Positions 10,933-22,838 of a DNA stretch of 64,000 bases are shown piece after piece. Positions within the stretch are counted from its first letter, which is position 1. Every line of letters begins with the position of its first letter. The DNA is from Ceratotherium simum simum. Taxonomy: Eukaryota > Chordata > Mammalia > Perissodactyla > Rhinocerotidae. Both the position numbers and the translations under genes were made by a program. The notes below the pieces were generated by a model. The model ran no database searches. It had not been told where the DNA came from and was given only the letters and a program-made list of their open reading frames with translations. The stretch is from contig NW_004454282.1 of the NCBI RefSeq assembly GCF_000283155.1, positions 2,849,939 to 2,913,938 of the forward strand. Direction: 5' to 3'.

Positions 10933-11760
10933 ATGAGTGGCTGCCAGCCAGACTGTCCTGGGCATGGTGGCCCATCATGGTCAAGTCAGGCGTGCTCTGC
11001 GAAGGCTCCTGCCTCCTGTGCTTTCCCTGGAGGCGCTTTAACTTGCTGTCTGCAACGTGGAAGAATCACTAACAGCCTAAGTTGTTTTCGTCCATGCCCA
11101 GTGGTCCGAGTCCTTCGGCAAGACAATCTGAGATGTTTTACAAAGCTAACTCTTCTACCCGAAGGTAGTAAAACTTGTTCCCTCTTCAAAGCAATGCTCA
11201 CCCGGGTTGCTCTCCTAACACTGATTTTCTCTATGCTTTGTTAAATAAGAATAATTACCCCGCAACGTTGGGAACTAGGTCAGGATTAAATTCCAGTTAA
11301 ATGACTAGTTTCAAAACCAATACTTCTACTTTATAAATTTGATAACTTAAAAAAACAAGGGAATAATTTTCCAGTCAGTGCAGCAGATCTTCACAGAATT
11401 TTTCCATAATGAGGCAAGCTCAAGGTCAATCCACAGTTGTGTCTATAAACACAACGGCGTCGATGCTGAACCCCACCACACACGCTTCAGCCGGCGAGGA
11501 CCTGCTCCCCCTAGGCTTCCTCTTGCATCTCCCATGCCGCCCAGCACGACAGGGCAGTGTGTGTGGTTTGTCTCCCGAGTCCCATCCAGTGCACTGGAAA
11601 GTTCTGCATTGACATGTACAGGTTGCAGCTTTTACAGGTTTGTCATGTTTCATTTGAATCCTGTCACTTAAGATACAAATCTTCACTCAATTTGGCAGCG
11701 TCAGCAGAAAATAAATGGAATTGGAATGCCACTCCACCCTACATGCAGTAGATCCCACCC
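10933..11760. other. GC-richer unidentified patch downstream of ITPR1
   Basis: The composition is clearly less A/T-rich than its surroundings, with scattered CpGs (for example around 11455-11500) and overlapping open frames of 64-103 codons on both strands. I recognise no protein or repeat. It could be an eroded processed sequence, an old transposon or a regulatory element. Overlapping frames on both strands argue that none is a real CDS. Confidence 0.4.
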
Positions 11761-11798
11761 TTGGAGTTTGGGTGTGAACACAAAGCTTGTATAACTGA

Positions 11799-11883
11799 CA
11801 TACAGCAACTAGAAGGATGTGCAGCTATGACATACAACTAGCTACTGGGGCTTTGGGGGGGAAAAATAAATAAATAAAATTAT
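11799..11883 (+). mobile_element. 5'-truncated ERE SINE
   Basis: Only the 3' part of an ERE is present (from ACATACAGCAACTAGAAGG to the AAATA tail), without the tRNA-like head. It is nevertheless flanked by a perfect 17-bp duplication (AAAGCTTGTATAACTGA) at 11782-11798 and 11884-11900, so it inserted already truncated. Confidence 0.93.
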
Positions 11884-11900
11884 AAAGCTTGTATAACTGA

Positions 11901-13080
11901 AACATAAAATTTGAAGTTAAAACTCTTGTGGCCTTTGATGTGTAATTGTGATTTCACCTTTCTCCAGACATTGCTTTTTCAACACCTCTATTTCAAGGAG
12001 CGTGGTCCAAGTCACCTTCAACGCTACCTACTCAGATGAAGCGTTAGTGTTATCAGGCTAACAAGTGTGGTAGTACAGTGCTAACATGCAAGAAAGCTTT
12101 TTTGGCTTTGATTATTTAATTTTAAAAGTTTGCTATACTATCAATTCAAATTTCAAGATTTTGCCAGTTTCTTTAAGTAAACCATTTGTTAAATCAAAAG
12201 GTCTGGGAAATTCCATTCCACTTTTCGAACATTTATGATATCTTGCCATTTCCTATTTCTGTCCCTAAAATTGTGTACTGATAAACCTTTTTTCCACTTA
12301 CAAATAAAGCTTCCACTCTTCATTTGCTGGGTCCTAAAGCTTTAAATGATATTCCATCCTGTACAATTTTTCTTAGAACCGTATCTGTCTCTACTTCCCC
12401 CACACACGTACAAAATACAACTTCTTTTATATCATTCCTTCAAAATTTGATTCAGCTTAGCTTGGTTTCCTTCCAAGTTCATGTTCCTTATCTATTGTTC
12501 TTCATTTGGCCAATTTTTTTATTTGGTTTTACTTTCTGAAATTGGGTTGCTTGATTTTGCTCCTATAAAAACTGCTCTTTCACTCCGTTTAAATATTTCC
12601 TGGCATCAATTATAAAGCAAGCATACTTTATTTGTGGAAGCTAACCAGCAACTCGGTCTTTGTAGTAGCAAACTAAACAAAGCTTTACATATGTGCTAAT
12701 GGGAAATTATCAAGATCTTCACAGTAAATAACTCATTAAAAACTCAATTCTAGGTTTCTGTATCCTCCTACAGTTTGGATAATGCATTAATGAGAAACAG
12801 CCTGAAAGTTTCTGATAGTCATTTTAAGGCTAATCATGAGACCATTAGTCTGACTTCTGGGCTGCATAGGTGGAAACTGACTCCTTCGAAAATATTAAAT
12901 ACTAAACGAGCATAACTACATACTAATAGAAGTACAGTTGGTTTTTGCAGATTTTAAAAAACAAAATATGTGCTTGAGAGAAGGCTTAAATGATATGACA
13001 GTAAAAGTCACCTTTACATAGGACAGGATATAACAACCAAGCACTGCTACTGAAGGCTCTCGAGACTATATGCTGTATCT
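11901..13080. other. Intergenic, nothing recognised
   Basis: A/T-rich unique sequence. The 71-codon frame at 12324-12539 shows no recognisable domain. Confidence 0.7.
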
Positions 13081-13084
13081 ACCA

Positions 13085-13260
13085 AACCCTACAGCAGGGT
13101 GAAACTTTAAAGATAAGAAATTGAGCCTTGGAGAGGTAAAGTAACTTGCCCAGAGACTCAGCTCCAGAATAAACAAAGGTCTCCCGACTTAGCCAAATAC
13201 AGAGAGAGCTCTTCACACGTGCTATCGCCCTTCCAGAATAGGGCTGTAGTATCTTATCTG
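13085..13260 (-). repeat. MIR
   Basis: AAGATAAGAAATTGAGCCTT, GGAGAGGTAAAGTAACTTGC and CCAGAGACTCAGCTCCAGAA follow the reverse complement of MIR. Confidence 0.85.
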
Positions 13261-14685
13261 TAATCAGTTTCCCATAACAGTTCTCCCTTCACAGAAAGTC
13301 CCTATTCCGAATTGTATTCTGTCCTACAGTACAAGTTGATTTGCTTTTCTTTTCAAATCTCTTTCATAAGATGATCTACAAATTAGAAAATATTGACTAT
13401 GAATACTTTGTCAAGACCGAAAACTTTGTGGCAAAGATAAGAAGCTCCTAAAATATCTTTTACAACTACAAATCTCATATAACTACCTCTTACTTAGCTG
13501 CATTTTTCAAAAGGAGAATCTGTCCTCTCAATCAAGGTGGCTTTCTCCACGTGAAAATGTTCAGGTATAAACTGGCATCCTATCCCACCACAGAAGAAGT
13601 CAGTGTTTATTAGCAAACTCTGCTTTGCTCTTCCTCATTAGACTGATCATTTGTGAACAATCAAGTAGAATGTTGGAAAACCCCCATAAAAGATTTCGAT
13701 TTTACAGAAAGTACCCAAAATTCCACCAGTTTTGCATCACAAAGTAGTGGTTAAAGTAAAGTTTTGAGTAAAATGCCATGTGTGTGGTTTTTGTGGGTGG
13801 TTGCAGCTCAAAATGACTATTAGGCCTCACCAGTTTTCTACAGGGGAGAGCCATGATGGCAATTATAAATTAAGACAACTGTGATCATCATAACAAACAT
13901 TTTTCCATCTTTGGTACCATAGGCCGCAATTAGTAACTCTTGCAACCTAAAGGCTGATTCCGAAGCGTAACTAGCCTTCAAGACTGGACCCTAAAACCTA
14001 CCAAAATTAAGAAAATAAAAAAGTAGACCACTGGCAGGTTTTTACACTTGGTCAGCTCAGACAATGCTTATGGATTGTGGACTCTCCAACTGCTGGTGTT
14101 TTAAACTCCTTTGGTAAAACAAATCTCTAGCTCACTGGGGTAATACATTAAAAAAATAACTACCAAAGGAGAAACTTAAAATACTTTAAGGTCATGACAA
14201 ACCAGTGTGAAAGAGAATCCTAACACCTAGAAGTGAAACTGCATCATCCACCCAACCTGGAAAGAAAAAGAAAGCTAAAAACCACTATAGAATAAGAACG
14301 CAGAGTTTGAGAAAACCCCTAAGGTGAATTCTGAACAACAACAAAAAAAAGAGTTCCACAACATAAGAAGTACATACTGTACGAAAGAACCTAATGGAAA
14401 GAGTTTGCCAGCATTTCTGTAATTACCTCACAAAGGATGGTTGGTCCCATGTAAAGAATGGAACTTTAGACAATCCAGGAAATTAACCTGTTCACATTGG
14501 AACTTGAGCGAGTTATTTCATCCTTTTTTCACATACTTGTCACCTACAGCATTTAATAAAGTCTTGTCAGAAGCTTTCTGTAAAAGTTCTCTGGAAGAAA
14601 AACAATTAAGATTTGGTATGAAACTGGGACAGGGAGACCAGAACTACACAAGGCTTAAGTGCTAAGTATTAGTTTACTTCAGAGC
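13261..14685. other. Intergenic, nothing recognised
   Basis: A/T-rich sequence without a gene or a repeat I can name. The 74-codon frame at 14441-14665 has no recognisable feature. Confidence 0.65.
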
Positions 14686-14689
14686 CCGC

Positions 14690-14915
14690 ATGGCAGCATG
14701 GTGGGACGAAAAGAAAAAGGACCTTGAAGTTGATAAGAGTCTTTGTGCCAGCTCTACCATTTCAATGCTATGATTTTAAACAAGTTCTTTAATCATTGTA
14801 ATTTTCACCCCTCATCTAAAGAGTGGAGATATGCCCACTTTGGGGATATCTCTGGGCAGTAATGAGCAGTAAGAAAGACAATATATGTCAACTGTCTAGT
14901 ATACACCCAATACAT
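14690..14915 (+). repeat. MIR, diverged
   Basis: The order GCATGGTGGG...GAAGTTGATAAGAG, TGCCAGCTCTACCATTT, CAAGTTCTTTAATCATT, CTCATCTAAAGAGTGGAGAT and AGTATACACCCAATACATGTT matches MIR in sense orientation. Confidence 0.65.
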
Positions 14916-15127
14916 GTTATTTCCCATTCCTTTGCAACATAATCATTTCCTTTTTCTCATGCCTATTCACAATCACAGCTAAATATTGCATGATCAAAGC
15001 TATTTTCTGTTCCTACTAAATGGGCCTAATGTTATTACTGTGGAATCCTAAATCCCCATGTCTTAACATGATATGTTTGGGTCATATTGAGTCATTTTTT
15101 AAAATTGTAGTTCTAACATCCAAATTA

Positions 15128-15338
15128 CAGGTCAAGTGTCACCTAACGACGGGGATATGTTCTAAGAAATGCGTCGTTAGACAATTTCATCGTTGTGCAA
15201 ACATCATAGAGTGTACTTACACAAACCTAGATGGTATAGCCTACTACACACCTAAGCTATATGGTACTAATCTTATGGGACCACCGTCGTCTATGTGATC
15301 CATCATTCACCAAAACATCGTTATGTGGTACATGACTG
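15128..15338. mobile_element. Short pogo/Tigger-type DNA transposon
   Basis: The element begins CAGGTCAAGTGTCACCTAAC and ends CGTTATGTGGTACATGACTG. The two ends are imperfect inverted repeats, each bordered by TA (15126-15127 and 15339-15340), the target duplication of Tc1/mariner-pogo elements. The interior is a short deletion derivative without transposase coding. The exact family is not assigned. Confidence 0.8.
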
Positions 15339-15340
15339 TA

Positions 15341-16240
15341 TATATGTTTTAACTATCAGTTTGAACTGAAATGATAAAGAAAGAAAACCGTCATACAGCT
15401 CAGGACTTCCAGATAATTAATTATTCTCATATTTGTGATCCGTGTTGAATTAAAATTTGACTTCTTTTTTAAAATATTTTTATGGAAAGATGTTTTATCT
15501 TAGGGATGATGATGTATTTCCTTAGTTTATAAAGTGCTTTTACCTACATTCTCATTTAAACCTCCCAACCCTGTTAAGTAGATATTATCCCTGACATCTG
15601 CATGATCCTAAATTGTACTCTTTCCTTTAACATTGCAAATTTTAGACCATATCGCCCACAAATGTAGGAAGCCCAGGACTCTCCTTCATAATTTCGAGGC
15701 TCCTAAGAAGGGTGCTTACAACTTTCTAATGATTTCTTTTCACTTTTTGATCCTAAATCCTGACTGCAACCTAATTCTCATCACCTCCCCTCTCTCTATT
15801 CCACTTCACCTAGTGTAGACACAGCCCACTCTACTCGCTGTCTCCAAAGTACATTAACGTCTGGGTGTGGTGAAGAGCAGATCTTTTCTGGAGGAAGATT
15901 ATAACAAGGAATAGGAAACTATTTAAAACTGAGAATCAGACATCAAAGCTCTCTGCCCGGTCCTCTGCCACCGGAGTAGCAACTTCTCATCTCTAGCCTA
16001 ATGCTAGGACCCACTTTCTCTCAACACCCTTGCCCAAACAAAAGCAAAATAAAAACAAAAAATTTTGCCTCCAGCTTCAAGTAAAAACTAAAAATTCTTG
16101 TTTCTTTATTATGTAGAGCAATTTTAGCCCCCAGGTCCCAACCACTCCCATCTAGATTAGCCCTTTATCCTGACAAAACAAAAACAGGCTATAATTCGGC
16201 TGTCCTTAGCTTTCAACTCAAAGAGTAACCAGATTTTAAA
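15341..16240. other. Intergenic, weak repeat traces
   Basis: A diverged MIR-like piece is possible at about 15500-15600 (AAAGTGCTTTTACCTACATT). The rest, including the 61-codon frame at 15633-15818, is unrecognised. Confidence 0.55.
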
Positions 16241-16244
16241 ATAG

Positions 16245-16460
16245 CATTTTTTTCGTCCTGATACATCCCTATCTTAGAGAAGAAGAAATCAATTTAGAAA
16301 GGTGAAGTGATTTGGCCAAACTAGAACATAACCTGGGATTCAAAGGCAGATCATCTGATCATATATCATATCCGTTCTTCTCGATGCCATTGCTTCACTG
16401 TGCCAGGTGCAATGCTGCCAATAATGTGCTGCGCTCCACCCTTGCTCTGCCCATCTTTTG
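16245..16460 (-). repeat. MIR, diverged
   Basis: GAAGAAGAAATCAATTTAGA, AGGTGAAGTGATTTGGCC and CCTGGGATTCAAAGGCAGA are MIR reverse-complement landmarks. The segment 16500-16610 may be the tail of an L2 or MIR in sense orientation. Confidence 0.6.
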
Positions 16461-16610
16461 GGGGAAGATCTGTAAATACCAGATAAGAATTCTATGAGAT
16501 ATAAAGGAAACTAAGAGTTCATAAGGGTAAGGGCTGCAACTAGTTCATTTCATCCAGTACCGAGCACAGTTCCTGCCAAATAGAGTCTCAGTACATTTGA
16601 GGGAGAAAAA

Positions 16611-17104
16611 AGATTCTTTGCGAACCTTCACTGAATTTGCCTGAGGGTTTTGGAGCCAAGGCCAATTAGGAGTCTTTCATTAGGGAAGGAATATCTAGCA
16701 GTGGCCCAAAAGGAGCTGCACATAGAACAGAGGATCAGGCAGTCACTACTCTTTCTGCTGCTAACTGACCATTTAACCTTACAAATAACCAAAAATCATA
16801 ATGCCTCTAAATTAGTCCTGCTTCACTACTCAAAACCATCCTCCATTGCTCCCTCTAACGAGGCAACCCCAATCTCTCCGTTCTTTCAATTCTTATAACA
16901 GATAAAGCTGTCATTGTGTTGTCTCCATGACTGTATAAATTGAGGCTCGAGCATACCTCCATACTCCTCTCTCTACCCTACCTCCTTGTCTAACAATGCT
17001 AAAAGACAATCCCTCAACAATCCATGGAGGACTGTGGCAATTCTCCAATTATACCTGAAGGGACAAAACACATTTTAGGTAGCATAAGGAAATTATGGCC
17101 ATTT
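16611..17104. other. Intergenic, nothing firm
   Basis: A pyrimidine-rich part (16740-16890) vaguely resembles L2, but the match is too weak to call. The frame at 16650-16898 lies across it. Confidence 0.5.
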
Positions 17105-17466
17105 TGGGTAACAAAGAGTTATGGTTCATTTACATATTAACATACATACAACATGGATAAATCTCAAAAGCATTATGTTAAGTAAATGAAGTCAGACTCA
17201 AAAGGCTACATACTGTGTCATTCCATGTATATGACATTTTGGAAAAGCCAAAATTATAGGAACAGAAATCAGATCAGTGGTTGCCAGAGATGGGGTACAG
17301 AAAGGGCATTTATTAGAAAGGGGCACTACGGAAATATTTGCGGTGATGGAAATATCTTCAGTATGTTGGTGATTACATGATATAAGCTTCTCAAAATTCA
17401 CAGAACTGTAACCTAAAAAGGGTAAATTTTACTATATGTAAATTATATCTTAGTGAACTTGACTTA
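17105..17466 (+). mobile_element. L1 3' end fragment
   Basis: ACAACATGGATAAATCTCAA, then TCATTCCATGTATATGACAT, GATCAGTGGTTGCCAGAGAT and the terminal AAATTTTACTATATGTAAAT block follow the 3' end of old L1M elements in sense orientation. Confidence 0.8.
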
Positions 17467-17490
17467 AAAAAACAAAACAAGAATAAAAGG

Positions 17491-17745
17491 GGGCAAGCCT
17501 GGTGGCGTAGTGGTTAAGTTCGCCCGCTCTGCTTCGGCAGCCCCAGGGTTCACAGGTTCAGATCCCCAGCACAGACCTAGGCACCACTTATCAAGCCATG
17601 CTGTCGCAGGAGTCTCACATACAAAGTACAGGAAGATGGGCACGGATGTTAGCCCAGGGCCAATCTTCCTCAGCAAAAAGAGGAGGATTGGCAACAGATG
17701 TTAGCTCAGGGCTAATCTTCCTCACACACACACCCAAAAAAACTA
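17491..17745 (+). mobile_element. ERE SINE, long-tailed subfamily
   Basis: The head is GGTGGCGTAGTGGTTAAGTT. The body carries the duplicated GATGTTAGC(C/T)CAGGGC segment and the end is CTTCCTCACACACAC. This 3' half differs from the ERE type at 5405. Flanking duplications are not clear. Confidence 0.88.
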
Positions 17746-17759
17746 GTGGGAGGGGTAAA

Positions 17760-17860
17760 GGGCCAGGCCCAGGAACTTGCATTTTTAACCTGCATTTTTA
17801 ACTTGCATTTTTAACCAGTCCACATTCTAAGAAGCTCTGCTAATATTTGGGTTGTGTCAC
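17760..17860. repeat. MER5A-like fragment with an internal triplication
   Basis: The segment resembles part of MER5A. Within it the block TTGCATTTTTAAC occurs three times with slight variation at about 17776-17816, apparently a local tandem expansion. Confidence 0.5.
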
Positions 17861-18045
17861 AATACCTTTATCCTTTTTAGCACAATGTGCACACTTTTTG
17901 AACTGAGTATCATTTCACAGAGTTGAGTAGGAGGGTGAGGGCAAAAATTCTGCCCACTGGGAGCCTGGGAGGGCTGGCAGTGAGACTTAAAAAAAAAAAA
18001 GGGTAAGGTGTGCTCCTGCTTTTAAAAAAAGTTGTCTGTGTTTTA

Positions 18046-18250
18046 AAGATTTTATTTATTTATTTATTTTCCCCCCAAAGCCCCAGTAGATAGTTGCATG
18101 TCATAGCTGCACATCCTTCTAGTTGCTGTATGTGGGACGCGGCCTCAGCATGGCCAGAGAAGTGGTGTGTCGGTGCGCACCCGGGATCCGAACCCGGGCC
18201 ACCAGCAGCGGAGCGCACGCACTTAACCGCTAAGCCACCGGGCCGGCCCG
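18046..18250 (-). mobile_element. ERE SINE, full length
   Basis: It is an inverse copy: T-rich start, CCAGTAGATAGTTGCATGTC, then GGGATCCGAACCCGGGCC and CCACCGGGCCGGCC. A perfect 13-bp duplication (TGTCTGTGTTTTA) lies at 18033-18045 and 18251-18263. Confidence 0.95.
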
Positions 18251-18295
18251 TGTCTGTGTTTTAGAACTTGCAAATGGATCAGTCCTGGGGGTATG

Positions 18296-18778
18296 TTGCA
18301 TTAGTTTTCTATTGCTGCCATAAGAAATTACCAAAAACGTAGTAGCCTAAAACAGTAAAACTTTATCTTAACATTTCTGGTTATCAAAGTCTAAAATGGG
18401 TTAGCAGGACTGCATTCCTTCCAGGTGCTCTAGGGGTGAATCCATTTCCTTGCCTTTTTTAGCTTCTAGAAGCTGCCTGCATTCCTTGGCTTCTGGCTTG
18501 CTCCCATCATCAAAACCAGAAATGGCCAGTCGAATCCTTTTGCATACTATATCACACTGACTTGGATGCTTCTGCCTCCCTCTTTCACTTATTAGGAGCC
18601 TTGTGATTACACTGGTCCCGCTTGGGGATAATCCAGGAAATCTCCCCATCTCAAAATCCTTAATGTAATCACCCCTGCAAAATCCCTCTGCCGTGTAAGG
18701 TACTATATCCACAGGGTTCAGGAATTAGGACACGGACATCTTTAAGCAGGGCACTTTTCTGCCTACCACATTTTCCTA
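18296..18778 (-). mobile_element. MLT1-like (ERVL-MaLR) solitary LTR
   Basis: On the + strand it starts TTAGTTTTCTATTGCTGCC and ends GTGCC-less but with the CTGCCTACCACA border. The interior has TTCCAGGTGCTCTAGGGGTG and CTTAATGTAATCACCCCTGC. This is the reverse complement of a MaLR-type LTR, whose 3' end reads GGTAATTTGTTAC...AAACTAAT. No internal retroviral sequence is attached. The 103-codon minus-strand frame (18401-18712) lies inside it. Confidence 0.7.
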
Positions 18779-19334
18779 AGCAGAATCTAGGCAAGTGCTT
18801 AGGTTTAAGGCAAGAGCTTAGGTTTAAGACAAGAAAAACAAATCACCTGTCTGTTTTCAAGCTTGAATGATTTGAATACAATTAGGAAAGTCACATTTTC
18901 TTATGGTCCAAACAGGCTGAACAAGTCAGTTCATTAACATGATCACATAAACTGATAAAGATATATATGATTGCCTAAGACAGTCTGTTGCTTCCTTTTA
19001 CCCCCTATTGATACTCTTGGATAACCAGAAAAAACTGTAAAAAAGATGTTTACTTTTATACACACACACATATACATCTTATTAGAGATTTTTTTCCTCA
19101 GGTTTTATTTGTGAGGATTAGCAATTCAAAAATAAATAAGATCCAGTGAGGTACAAAGAAAACAAAAGTGGACCATAAACTTCCCAACCAGATAACCGTT
19201 GTTGATTAAAAACAAACAAAAAACAGCCAATACATACCTGTATAAGATTAGAAAATTTAAATAATACGCCATCCATATCTCTTCTTTGGTGAAGCGTCTG
19301 TTCTGATTTTTTGCTCACTTTTTAATTTCTGTTA
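18779..19334. other. Intergenic, nothing recognised
   Basis: A/T-rich sequence with a short CACA/TATA tract near 19060-19075. No gene or named repeat is seen. Confidence 0.6.
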
Positions 19335-19589
19335 TTATTGAATTTTGAAAGTTTTGTTTTTTATATTCTGGTTGCCAGTTCTTTATCAAATATATGTTTT
19401 GCAAATATTCTTTTCCTGGTCTGTGGCTTGTCTTTTCACTTTCTTAGCAGAGCATTTCAAAGACCAAAAGTTATTAATTTTGATGAAACCTAATTTATCA
19501 ATTTTTTTCTTTTATGATTCATGTTTGTTGTGTCCTAAGAAATATTTATCTAAGATCCCAAAGATTTTCTCCTATGTTTTCTTCTAGAA

Positions 19590-19794
19590 CAGCAGTGTAC
19601 AATAGAGCTTTCTGCAATGATGAAAATGTGCTATAATCTGAGCTAATGAACACACTAGCTATAGCTAGCCACATATGGCTACTGATGACTTGACATGTGG
19701 CTAGAACAACTAAAGAGCTGAATTTTTACATTGTATTTAGTTTTAATTATTTAAATTTAAATAGCCACATGTGGCTACCATATGAGACAGGAAA
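19590..19794. mobile_element. hAT (MER1-type) non-autonomous transposon
   Basis: It starts CAGCAGTGTACAATAGAGC and contains two copies of the AGCCACAT(A/G)TGGCTA motif. A perfect 8-bp duplication TTCTAGAA lies at 19582-19589 and 19795-19802, the signature of hAT insertion. It sits within the minus-strand L1. Confidence 0.88.
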
Positions 19795-20074
19795 TTCTAG
19801 AAGTGCTGTAGTTTTAGATTTTACATTTTGGTCTATGATACATTTTGATTTAATTTTCATACATACACAAGGTACAGATCAAGGTTCATTTTTTAAAATA
19901 TGGACATCCGTTTATTCCAGCACCATTTTGAGACAAGACAATCTTTACTCCAATGAGTTGTTTTGGTACCTTTGTCCAAAATCAATTGATCGTGTTTGTA
20001 TGCTCTATTTCTGGACTCTGTATTCTGTTCCATTGACCTATGTGTCTTTCCTTTCACCAATATCACATTGTCCT

Positions 20075-21625
20075 CGTATTTGGTCAACTGATCTTCAACA
20101 GGGGTACCAAGAATACACAATGAGGAAAGGATAGTCTCTTCAACAGATGGTGCTGGGAAAACTGGATATCCACACGCAAAAGAATGAAATAGGACACTTG
20201 TCTTATACCATACACAAACATCAATTCAAAATGCATTAAAAATGTACATATAAGACCTGAAACTGTAAAACTCCTAAAAGAAAACAAGGGAAAAGCTTCA
20301 TGACATTGGTCTTGGCAATGAACACCAAAAAGACAGGCAACAAAAGCAAAAATAGACAAGTGGGACTACATTAAATTGAAAACTTTCTGCATAGCAAAGG
20401 AAACAATAGAGTGAAAAGGCAACCTATGGAAAGGGAGAAAATATTTGCAAACTGATAAGGGGTTAATATCCAAAATATATAAGGAAGTCCTACAACTCAA
20501 TAGCACAAAATGAAATAACCTGATTAAAAAATGGGCAAAAGATTTGAGTAGACACTTCTCCAAAGAAGATATACAAATGGCCAACAGGTATATGAAAACA
20601 TGCTCAACATCATTAATCATCAGGGAAATGCAAATCAAAACCACAATGAGATATCACCTTATACCTGTCAGGATGGCCATCATCAAAGAAACAGAAAATA
20701 ACAAATGTTGGTGAGGATGGAGAGAAACTGGAACTCTTGTGCACTGTTGGTGGGAATGTAAAATGGTACAGTTACTATGGAGAACAGTATGGAGGTTCCT
20801 CAAAAATTAAAAATAGAACTACCATATAATCCAGCAATCCCATTTCTGAGTATTTATCCAAAAGAAATTGAAATCAGGATCTCAAAGAGCTATCTGCACT
20901 CCCATGTCTATTGCAGCATTGTTCACAATAAATAGCCAAGAGGTGGGGGGCCAGCAAGGTGGTGTAGTGGTTAACTCCGCTTCCACAGCCAGGGGTTCAT
21001 GGGTTTGGATCCTGGGTTTGGACCTACACACTGCTCATCAAGCCATGCTGTGACGGTGTCCCACATACAAAATAGAAGAAGACTGGCACAGATGTTAGCT
21101 CAGTGACAATCTTCCTCAGCAAAAAGAGAAAGATCAGCAACAGATGTTAGCTCAGGGCTAATCTTCCTCACACACACACACACACAAAATTTTTTAAAAA
21201 ATAGCCAAGAGGTGGAAACAACCTAAATATCTGTCAACAGATGAATGAATAAATAAAATGTGGTATATACATATAGTTGAATATTACTCAGCCATAAAAG
21301 CAAGAAAATTCTGTTATATGCTACAACATGGATGAAACTTGAAGACATACAAAGTGAAATAAGCCAGTCACAGAAGGACAAGTATTGCATGATTCCACCT
21401 ATATGAGGTATCTAAAGTAGTCAAAGTCATCAAAGCAGAAAGTAGAAATGGGGAAATGGGGAGTTGCTATTCAATTGGTATGAAGTTCCAGTTATGCAAG
21501 ATCAAAAAGTTCTAGAGATCTCTTGTACAACATCATGCTTATAGTTAACAATACTGTACTGTACACTTATTTATTAAGAGGGTAGATCTCATGTTATGTG
21601 TATGTTTTTACCATAGTTTTAAATA
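20075..21625 (+). mobile_element. 5'-truncated L1 inserted in the older L1
   Basis: Sense L1 sequence runs from ORF2 (GGTCAACTGATCTTCAACAG, GTGCTGGGAAAACTGGATAT, GGAAATGCAAATCAAAACC) to the 3'UTR. A 13-bp duplication ATCACATTGTCCT lies at 20062-20074 and 21626-21638, and the older minus-strand L1 resumes directly behind it. An ERE at 20947-21198 lies inside. The frames are broken. Confidence 0.88.
20947..21198 (+). mobile_element. ERE SINE nested in the sense L1
   Basis: Long-tailed ERE with two GATGTTAGCTCAG segments and a CA-rich tail. A perfect 17-bp duplication AAATAGCCAAGAGGTGG lies at 20930-20946 and 21199-21215. It is the third layer of the nest. Confidence 0.94.
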
Positions 21626-21721
21626 ATCACATTGTCCTGATTACTGTAACTTTATAGTAAATCTTGAAATCAAACAGTGTGAGTACTCCAACTTTGTTTT
21701 TCTTTTTCCAAATTGTTTTGG

Positions 21722-21927
21722 GGGACTGGCCCAGTGGTGTAGTGGTTGGGTTTGCGTGCTCCACTTTGGCAGCTCAGGGTTTGCAGGATCACATCCCAGG
21801 CACAGACCTACACACTGCTTATCAAGCCATGCTGTGGCAGGTGTCCCACATATAAAATAGAGGAAGATTGGCACAGATGTTAGCTCAGGGCCAATCTTCC
21901 TCACCAAAAAAAACAAAGAAAGAAAAA
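21722..21927 (+). mobile_element. ERE SINE nested in the minus-strand L1
   Basis: Head GACTGGCCCAGTGGTGTAG, body GATGTTAGCTCAGGGCCAAT, A-rich tail. A perfect 12-bp duplication AAATTGTTTTGG lies at 21710-21721 and 21928-21939. Confidence 0.93.
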
Positions 21928-22838
21928 AATTGTTTTGGCTATTCTAAGTTCTTTGCTTCTCTATACAAACTTGAGAAATAGCCTCTCAATTTCCACAAAG
22001 AAGACTGCTGAGATTGTGATGATAATTTCATTAAATCTATTCACCAATTTGGGAAGAAATGACATTTTGACAATATTGAGTCTTCCAACCCACGAACACA
22101 GTACATCTCACCACTAATTTAGGTGTTCTTAGATTTCTCTCATCAATTTTGTAGTTTTTAGCACACAAATCTTGCACATATTTTATTATATTTATCCCTA
22201 AGTATTTAAATAGTTTGGATGACATTGTAAATAGCATTTTTTAAAGGTTTCAAGTTCAAAATGTTTAATGTTAGAAAGGTTATGATTAATTTTCATATAT
22301 TGACCTTGTATCTTGTGGCCTTGCTAAACTAACCTACTAGATCCAGTAGCTTTTTTGTAGATTCTTTGGGATTTTCTACATAGACAATCATGGTATCTAC
22401 AAATAAAGGCATTTTTATTTCTTCCTTTCCAACCTGTGTGCACCTATTTCTTTTTCTTGCCTTATTGTACTAGGTAGGACTTCTAAAAAATGCTGAATAA
22501 GAGTTGTGAGAGCCAATATACTTGGTTTGTTCTGATTTTAAGGGGAAAGCAATCTTTCACTATTAAGTATGATGTTAGCTGTGGGTTTCTCATACATGCC
22601 CTTTATCAGGTAGAGGAAGTTCACTTTTATTCCTAGTTTTCTAGAGTTTTATCAGAAATGAATGATAGATGTTTCTAAAATGCTTTTTCTGCATCTATTG
22701 AGATGATCATATGGTTTTCCTTCTTTAATCTGTTGATAGAGTGAATTGCATTGATTGATTTATGAATAGTGAGCCAACCTTGTATCTTGTGATAAACCCC
22801 ACTTGGTCATGATTTATTTTCTATTTTTATATACTGGA

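Noticed and set aside
13212..13221. CACGTG E-boxes here and near 13553 and 55110
   Set aside because: Single six-base motifs are expected by chance at this frequency; no cluster or conserved context is visible.
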